DNA of 64,000 nucleotides. It comes from Sphingomonadaceae bacterium (GTDB taxonomy: Bacteria; Pseudomonadota; Alphaproteobacteria; Sphingomonadales; Sphingomonadaceae). The notes under the pieces were generated by a model. The model was not told where the DNA came from. It saw only the letters and a program-made list of their open reading frames with translations, and did not search any database. The stretch covers positions 1 through 64,000 of the forward strand of contig JAFAZF010000058.1 in assembly GCA_019239915.1 (NCBI GenBank), read 5' to 3'. The translations under genes were made by a program, and so were the position numbers. Of this stretch, positions 59,547-64,000 are shown piece by piece. The first letter of the stretch is position 1, and every line of letters starts with the position of its first letter.

Positions 59547-60418
59547 GGCACGTTCCCCCAGGGATTTTCGCGATCCCGCGGCGGCTCGAACGCGGGGCTC
59601 ATCAGCTGACGGCGCAAACTGTCGCCGCCGTCGATCATCAGCGTCTCGCCGGTAATGCCGGCTGCGAGCGGCGAGCAGAGGAAAGCGGAAACCCATCCGA
59701 ATTCTCGCATCCGCCCGACCCGGCCCACCGGGATCATCAGTCCAGTTCGGTCCTCCATCACGTTGGAAGTGTTCGAACGAGCATGGGGAAAGAAGCCGGC
59801 GGCCACGCAATTCGCGCGGATGCCGTGCCGCTTCCAGTCGGCCGCATGTGCCGCCGTCATCGTCGCGATTGCCGCCTTGGCGGCGGCGGAATGGGCATCG
59901 CCCGGAAAGCCCGACCAGATATATTGCGCGGAGTTATTCACGATCGCGCCGCCCTCGCGCGCAGCGATCAGGCGTCGGGCGAATTCGGTCGAGCATAGAA
60001 AACTGCCGTCAATCGCGATCCGTGTCACCGATCGCCACTGTCCCGGCGATACGCTCTCCGCCAGTACCGGGTAATTCGCGCCAGCATTGTTCGCGAGGAT
60101 CGTGACAAGACCCAACTCACGCTCAGCCGCGTCAAAAGCAGCAGCGATATCATCGGGCTTGCGGACATCGCCAACGTAGGCGCCGATCGGCCGCCCGAGC
60201 GCACGCAGCTCCTCGGCGCCCTTCTCGGCGGTCTCGGCGGTGCGGCCGAATACCGCAATCGAGGCGCCGGCCTGCGCCAGCGCCATCGCCATGCCGAGGC
60301 CCATGCCCGAACCCCCGCCAGTCACCAACGCCACCTTCCCGGCAAGCATGTCCGGCGGCAACGGCGGCGTATCGAATGCGGGCGCTTCGTAGACCCGATG
60401 ATGGCCAGGCAAGCTCAT
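59543..60418 (-). CDS. SDR family protein, 2,4-dienoyl-CoA-reductase-like
   Basis: A 291-residue SDR with intact cofactor motif TGGGSGMG (about 33-40) after a proline-rich N-terminal arm (FDTPPLPPDMLAGK). The catalytic region reads SGFPGDAHSAAAKAAI: Lys is present but the residue four before it is Ser, not Tyr. This His-Ser-Ala-Ala-Ala-Lys pattern is characteristic of 2,4-dienoyl-CoA reductases, where Tyr is supplied from another position. It likely reduces a dienoyl- or enoyl-CoA. ATG 60418 has GGAGAGCAG upstream, and the degenerate SDR overlaps its stop. Confidence 0.86.
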   Translation of the reverse strand: MSLPGHHRVYEAPAFDTPPLPPDMLAGKVALVTGGGSGMGLGMAMALAQAGASIAVFGRTAETAEKGAEELRALGRPIGAYVGDVRKPDDIAAAFDAAERELGLVTILANNAGANYPVLAESVSPGQWRSVTRIAIDGSFLCSTEFARRLIAAREGGAIVNNSAQYIWSGFPGDAHSAAAKAAIATMTAAHAADWKRHGIRANCVAAGFFPHARSNTSNVMEDRTGLMIPVGRVGRMREFGWVSAFLCSPLAAGITGETLMIDGGDSLRRQLMSPAFEPPRDRENPWGNVP

Positions 60419-60448
60419 CTCTGCTCTCCAGACGGGGCGAACCTACTA

Positions 60449-61228
60449 TTAGCGCGGCGGCATGCGGATAGCGCCGTCGAGCCGGATGTTCTGACCGTTG
60501 AAATAGCTGTTCCGGCAAAGCTCCAGCACAAGGCTGCCGAATTCCTCCGGCTTGCCGAGCCGCTTTGGAAACGGAACCGATGCGGAAAGCACCTCGAGCA
60601 CGTTGGGCGGAGCGCCGAGCATTGGCGGGGTTGCGAAGATGCCGGGCATGATCGAATTGACGCGGATCCCAAGATCCATGAGATCGCGCGCCATCGGGAG
60701 CACCAGCCCGTTCACGCCGGCCTTGCATGACCCGTAGGCGACCTGTCCGACCTGAGCATCCTGCGCGGCGGCGGAAGCGGTGAGCGTTATGACGCCGCGC
60801 TCGCCGTCCTCGAGCGGTTTCGCTTCGGCCATGCCCAATGCGGAGAGCGATGCCATGCGATAGCTTGCGACCAGGATGCCTTGAGCGGCATAGGCATAGT
60901 CCTCCGTGGATAGGCGCTTGAATCCGCCCTTCTCCTTGTCCTTGCCGACCGTTTTTCCACCACGCGACGTTTGGGCGCAGTGGACGAGGACACGCTCCTG
61001 CCCGAAGCTCAACCGCGCTTTCTCGAAGCCCGCGATCGCCTGTTCCTCACTGGTGACGTCAACCTTGACGAATTGCCCGCCAATCTGGCCGGCGATCTGC
61101 TCTCCCGCCTGCTCGTTCAGATCGAATATCGTCACTTTGGCGCCCGCGCGGGCGAGCGCGCTCGCTGTCGCATGACCGAGACCGGAAGCGCCGCCGGTTA
61201 CGATCGCGTGAACGCCGCCAATTTGCAT
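60449..61228 (-). CDS. SDR family protein, HSD10-like 3-hydroxyacyl-CoA dehydrogenase
   Basis: A 259-residue SDR: TGGASGLG (about 11-18), an acidic D-L-N residue after the second strand indicating NAD preference, ASAAAQDAQVGQVAYGSCKAG with catalytic YGSCK near residue 165 (numbering approximate), and MPGIFATPPM. The V-G-Q-x-A-Y-x-x-x-K-x-G-V-N-G-L pattern is typical of type II 3-hydroxyacyl-CoA dehydrogenases (HSD10), which also oxidise steroid and branched substrates. ATG 61228 has GGAAAGGG upstream. It follows the GntR gene by 144 bp and heads the SDR/kinase/dehydrogenase run. Confidence 0.9.
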   Translation of the reverse strand: MQIGGVHAIVTGGASGLGHATASALARAGAKVTIFDLNEQAGEQIAGQIGGQFVKVDVTSEEQAIAGFEKARLSFGQERVLVHCAQTSRGGKTVGKDKEKGGFKRLSTEDYAYAAQGILVASYRMASLSALGMAEAKPLEDGERGVITLTASAAAQDAQVGQVAYGSCKAGVNGLVLPMARDLMDLGIRVNSIMPGIFATPPMLGAPPNVLEVLSASVPFPKRLGKPEEFGSLVLELCRNSYFNGQNIRLDGAIRMPPR

Positions 61229-61372
61229 TTTGCCCTTTCCATCGAGGCTAAACGCCGCCACGCCGGAGTGTTGGTGAACCTGGTTAGCGATCTCACAGTC
61301 AGCCATGAAGATGGATGACCAGCGATGCAAGGCGATTCGCGGATGGCAGGCTCCGATCCGGTGACGCAACGG

Positions 61373-62155
61373 CTAGCCGAGAACGTCGATCACCTTGTTC
61401 CGGAGATCCTCCGGCACCCAGGAGGCATTGGCATTCACAAGATGCAGACGCCAATGTGCTTCGGCCCCATTAGCGTCGCCTGCGTCGATCAGTTCGATCA
61501 GCCTGCGAAACGACCGGATACCCCAAAGGGATCGACGGCGCTGCTCCGCGTCCGGCATGACCCGAACCTTGAAGAATTCCACTTGGTGCCGGGCGAGCAC
61601 ATCCTGCAGCATCTTGGTCAGGAACAGCAGCGTGTGGTTGCCGCTCACTTCCACGAGCAGCCGGTGGAAAGCCGCGATCGCGATCATGAAGTCAATATAG
61701 CGCTCGTCCTCGACCAATTGGGTAAGACGATCGGTCTCGGCACGCAGCTGATCCGTCGCGCCTTCAGGCCGCTGTTCCGCGAGGCGGCGCGCCAAAAACG
61801 GCTCGATCGCGAGCCGAGCATCGTAGATATCCGTAATCGTCGTCCCCTCCGCTTGCAGAACGAAGCCTGCATAGCGTGAGACGCTCGCAACGCGTGGTCG
61901 ATGAACCTGCGCGCCGCTTCGCGAGCCGCGCACGATCGAGATTAGGCGCTCCGTCTCGAGCACGCGAAACGCTTCGCGCAGCGTGGGACGCGAGATACGC
62001 AACGTCGTCATGAGCTGGCCTTCGGGAGGAAGGAAATCGCCCTCCTTGAGTTCGCCCCTAATTATCCGCCTACGGATATGGTCGGCCACGATCTCCGCCG
62101 TCTTGGGAACGCGGGCTAGGGGCACCTCGGCCTCGTCGCTGGATGAAGCCGTCAT
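61373..62155 (-). CDS. GntR family (FCD domain) transcriptional regulator
   Basis: A 260-residue regulator of the FadR/FCD class. The HTH (about 15-80) reads VADHIRRRIIRGELKEGDFL, PPEGQLMTTLRISRPTLREA and VLETERLISIVRGSRSGAQV. The C-terminal FCD domain has the expected acidic and histidine positions (DARLAIEP, AFHRLLVEVSGNH, HWRLHL), suggesting a metal-assisted acid ligand. ATG 62155 is preceded by GGAG; the frame runs to 62269 through the promoter. It is divergent from a CoA ligase gene and upstream of an SDR/kinase/dehydrogenase operon, which it probably controls. Confidence 0.9.
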   Translation of the reverse strand: MTASSSDEAEVPLARVPKTAEIVADHIRRRIIRGELKEGDFLPPEGQLMTTLRISRPTLREAFRVLETERLISIVRGSRSGAQVHRPRVASVSRYAGFVLQAEGTTITDIYDARLAIEPFLARRLAEQRPEGATDQLRAETDRLTQLVEDERYIDFMIAIAAFHRLLVEVSGNHTLLFLTKMLQDVLARHQVEFFKVRVMPDAEQRRRSLWGIRSFRRLIELIDAGDANGAEAHWRLHLVNANASWVPEDLRNKVIDVLG

Positions 62156-62464
62156 GCCGCTCCGAGTTAGGCTCAGTTCTTCATTCACTTCGGCTCGTTC
62201 TCCAGCCGCCCCGACCGCCAACGTGCGCACGATCGGTTGAACCAGTTGGATATATATCTCAACCAGCACCTATCGGTCGGACTAGATGGTGACAAGGAGT
62301 TCGTGGGCCCGCGCTGATTCGCACGCCTGACGTCTCTTGATCGGCGGAGAGATTGCCTATGCTGTTCCACCGGGCTGGTCGATCAAAGCCACATGATGCC
62401 GAAGAGTCGCGAACGGACTAGAAGACGTCGCTGGCACCTGTTTCCATGATCGATCGGAGAGACC
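62156..62464. promoter_or_regulatory. divergent promoter region with palindrome
   Basis: About 310 bases between gntR and the divergent CoA ligase. At 62235-62264 GGTTGA and TCAACC form an inverted pair around an AT core containing GATATATATC, a perfect 10-bp palindrome. This is the best operator candidate for the adjacent GntR protein. No other gene was seen. Confidence 0.5.
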
Positions 62465-64000
62465 ATGCACCCTCGCTTCCATGCCGTGTCCGCCCCGGAC
62501 CGGCCTGCTGCGATTGATGCGGAAACCGGCGAAAGCTGGAGCTATGCCGAGCTCGAGGCACGTGCAAACCGCGGCGCGCACCTGCTGCGCAGCCTCGGCC
62601 TCCGCAACGGCGACACGATGGCGATCTGGCTTCCCAACATATTGGGCTATTTCGAGATTTACTGGGCTGCTCAGCGCGCGGGGCTCTATATTGTGCCGAT
62701 TTCCACGCAGCTCACTGCCGAAGAAGCCGCCTATATTCTCAAAGACTCCGCGAGCCATGTGCTGGTAACGAACGCCACGATCGGTGCGGCCGAAGCACTG
62801 CTCGTCGACGTCTTGCCAGAGCATGTTTCCAAGGTACTTAGCTACGGAACTGCCATGAAAGGTGTCCCACGCTGGGAACTGCTTGTCGCCGCATTTCCCG
62901 ATACTCCGATCGCCGACGAGCAGGCGGGGTACCATATGGTCTATTCCTCTGGGACGACAGGGCGACCGAAAGGCGTCCATCTCGCGCTTTCCGGCGGCCC
63001 TGCGACCGAGCCGCACCAGCTCGCCGAACGACTTGAAGAACAATATCATCTTGGGCCGGAAAGCGTGATGCTGTCCCCCGCTCCCATCTATCACACCGCG
63101 CCGTTGGCCTATTCTACGATGGCACAGCGGCTCGGAACAACGGTCGTCATCCTGCGCAAATTCGATCCTGAGGCTGCTCTCGCCGCAATCGAGCGCTACC
63201 GCGTCACCTTTACGCAGATGGTACCCACGATGTTCATTCGGCTGCTTCGCCTGCCGGAGGAGGTTCGCAGGCGATACGACCTCTCCTCGCTTCGTTCGCT
63301 CGTCCACGCGGCGGCACCCTGCCCCATCGAGATCAAGCGACAGATGCTCGAGTGGCTCGGGCCCATCATCTATGAATATTATGGCGGCTCCGAGGGTGCG
63401 GGCTCGACCTTCATCACCCCACAGGAGTGGCTGGAAAAGCCTGGTTCGGTCGGGCGCGCGGCCTGGGGTGTGATTCACGTCTGCGATGAGGATGGCCGGG
63501 AGCTACCTGCGGGCCAGCCCGGCACCATATATTTCTCTGGTGGCTGGGACTTCCACTATCTGAACGATCCGGAGAAGACCCGCGACTCGCGTCATCCCGA
63601 ACACCCTGAGTGGTCAACGATCGGCGATGTCGGTTATGTCGACGGGGACGGTTATCTTTACCTTACCGATCGCAAGAGCTTCATGATCATCTCCGGTGGC
63701 GTGAACATCTATCCACAGGAAGTCGAGAACCTGCTCGCCACGCACCCGAAGGTGGCGGATGTCGCCGTGCTCGGCGTGCCTAGTGCCGAGATGGGGGAGG
63801 AAGTGAAGGCGGTCGTTCAGCCGCTCGATTGGAACGATGCCACCACCGCGTTCGCCGAGGAGCTGATCGCCTGGTGTCGGGCGCGCCTGTCGCCCATCAA
63901 ATGCCCTCGCTCGGTGGATTTCGAGCATCAGCTGCCGCGCCATGAGACGGGCAAGCTCTACAAGCGGCTGATCCGTGACCGATATTGGCAGGGCCACGAT
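62465..64000 (+). CDS. acyl-CoA ligase (AMP-forming), partial at window end
   Basis: 512 codons without stop; the gene continues past the window, probably only briefly, since the catalytic C-terminal motif is already present. Motifs: YSSGTTGRPKGVHLA (P-loop, about 160-174), YEYYGGSEGAGST (about 303-315), STIGDVGYVDGDGYLYLTDRKSF (about 385-405), ISGGVNIYPQEVE (about 410-422) and HETGKLYKRLI (catalytic Lys, about 496). The Y-G-G-S-E-G and I-S-G-G-V-N-I-Y-P pattern is that of the bile-acid/steroid- or CoA-ligase branch related to FadD3/FadD17-type enzymes (uncertain). GGAGAG precedes the ATG at 62465. It is divergent from gntR. Confidence 0.9.
   Translation, partial: MHPRFHAVSAPDRPAAIDAETGESWSYAELEARANRGAHLLRSLGLRNGDTMAIWLPNILGYFEIYWAAQRAGLYIVPISTQLTAEEAAYILKDSASHVLVTNATIGAAEALLVDVLPEHVSKVLSYGTAMKGVPRWELLVAAFPDTPIADEQAGYHMVYSSGTTGRPKGVHLALSGGPATEPHQLAERLEEQYHLGPESVMLSPAPIYHTAPLAYSTMAQRLGTTVVILRKFDPEAALAAIERYRVTFTQMVPTMFIRLLRLPEEVRRRYDLSSLRSLVHAAAPCPIEIKRQMLEWLGPIIYEYYGGSEGAGSTFITPQEWLEKPGSVGRAAWGVIHVCDEDGRELPAGQPGTIYFSGGWDFHYLNDPEKTRDSRHPEHPEWSTIGDVGYVDGDGYLYLTDRKSFMIISGGVNIYPQEVENLLATHPKVADVAVLGVPSAEMGEEVKAVVQPLDWNDATTAFAEELIAWCRARLSPIKCPRSVDFEHQLPRHETGKLYKRLIRDRYWQGHD

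Noticed and set aside
59547-59810. Upstream extension of the degenerate SDR frame
   Set aside because: Antisense-frame shadow of the preceding SDR; the ATG overlapping that gene's stop is the natural start.

Overview
This is GC-rich, densely coding bacterial DNA with GTG/TTG starts, many 4-bp stop/start overlaps and a dispersed palindromic element. Gene content looks like a sphingomonad-type alphaproteobacterium (inference; no rRNA or housekeeping marker is present). Almost everything is accessory and catabolic: 16 intact short-chain dehydrogenases/reductases (SDRs) plus one decayed SDR, 5 family III (CaiB/BaiF) CoA-transferase genes, 4 acyl-CoA ligases, 3 acyl-CoA dehydrogenases, 3 crotonases, 4 luciferase-like (LLM) flavin monooxygenases, a thiolase-fold/DUF35 pair, a TesB thioesterase, 2 amidohydrolases, 5 regulators and only one transporter.

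Left segment (1-9.8 kb). A MarR regulator diverges from a LuxE-like acyl-protein synthetase and a LuxC-like acyl-CoA reductase, with a palindromic operator candidate between them. An SDR, an NTF2-like protein and an LLM oxidoreductase follow, mixed with gene debris (P-loop ATPase piece, IS5-type transposase tail, aldo/keto reductase piece). The segment ends in a P4-type tyrosine integrase whose 5' end faces a 3' fragment of a tRNA gene (9772-9806), so it looks like one end of an integrated island.

Middle segment (10-32.6 kb). SDRs, a two-subunit acyl-CoA dehydrogenase pair, three LLM enzymes, an alpha/beta-hydrolase/flavin-reductase fusion, an AMACR-like enzyme, two CoA ligases, a crotonase with a divergent LysR regulator, and a second MarR regulator. 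A truncated, frameshifted relative of the SDR at 10207 lies at 23.7 kb.

Right segment (32.6-64 kb). Compact operons: TesB-SDR-SDR; CoA ligase-crotonase-permuted CoA transferase; CaiB, amidohydrolase and crotonase; SDR-isochorismatase-like-SDR; DUF2889-amidohydrolase beside a GntR regulator; thiolase-like/DUF35/double CaiB; and a GntR-led run with three SDRs, an APH-like kinase, an acyl-CoA dehydrogenase and a fourth SDR. The last gene, a CoA ligase, runs off the window.

Together the genes describe acyl-CoA-centred breakdown of one or more bulky, probably alicyclic or branched compounds: acids are activated (ligases, CoA transferases), oxidised (acyl-CoA dehydrogenases, SDRs), hydrated (crotonases), oxygenated (LLM enzymes with the flavin-reductase fusion) and cleaved by a probable retro-aldolase. 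The substrate cannot be read from sequence. A recurring oddity is the number of proteins with degenerate active sites (hydrolase domain, isochorismatase-like protein, half of the double CaiB, several SDRs, one crotonase).
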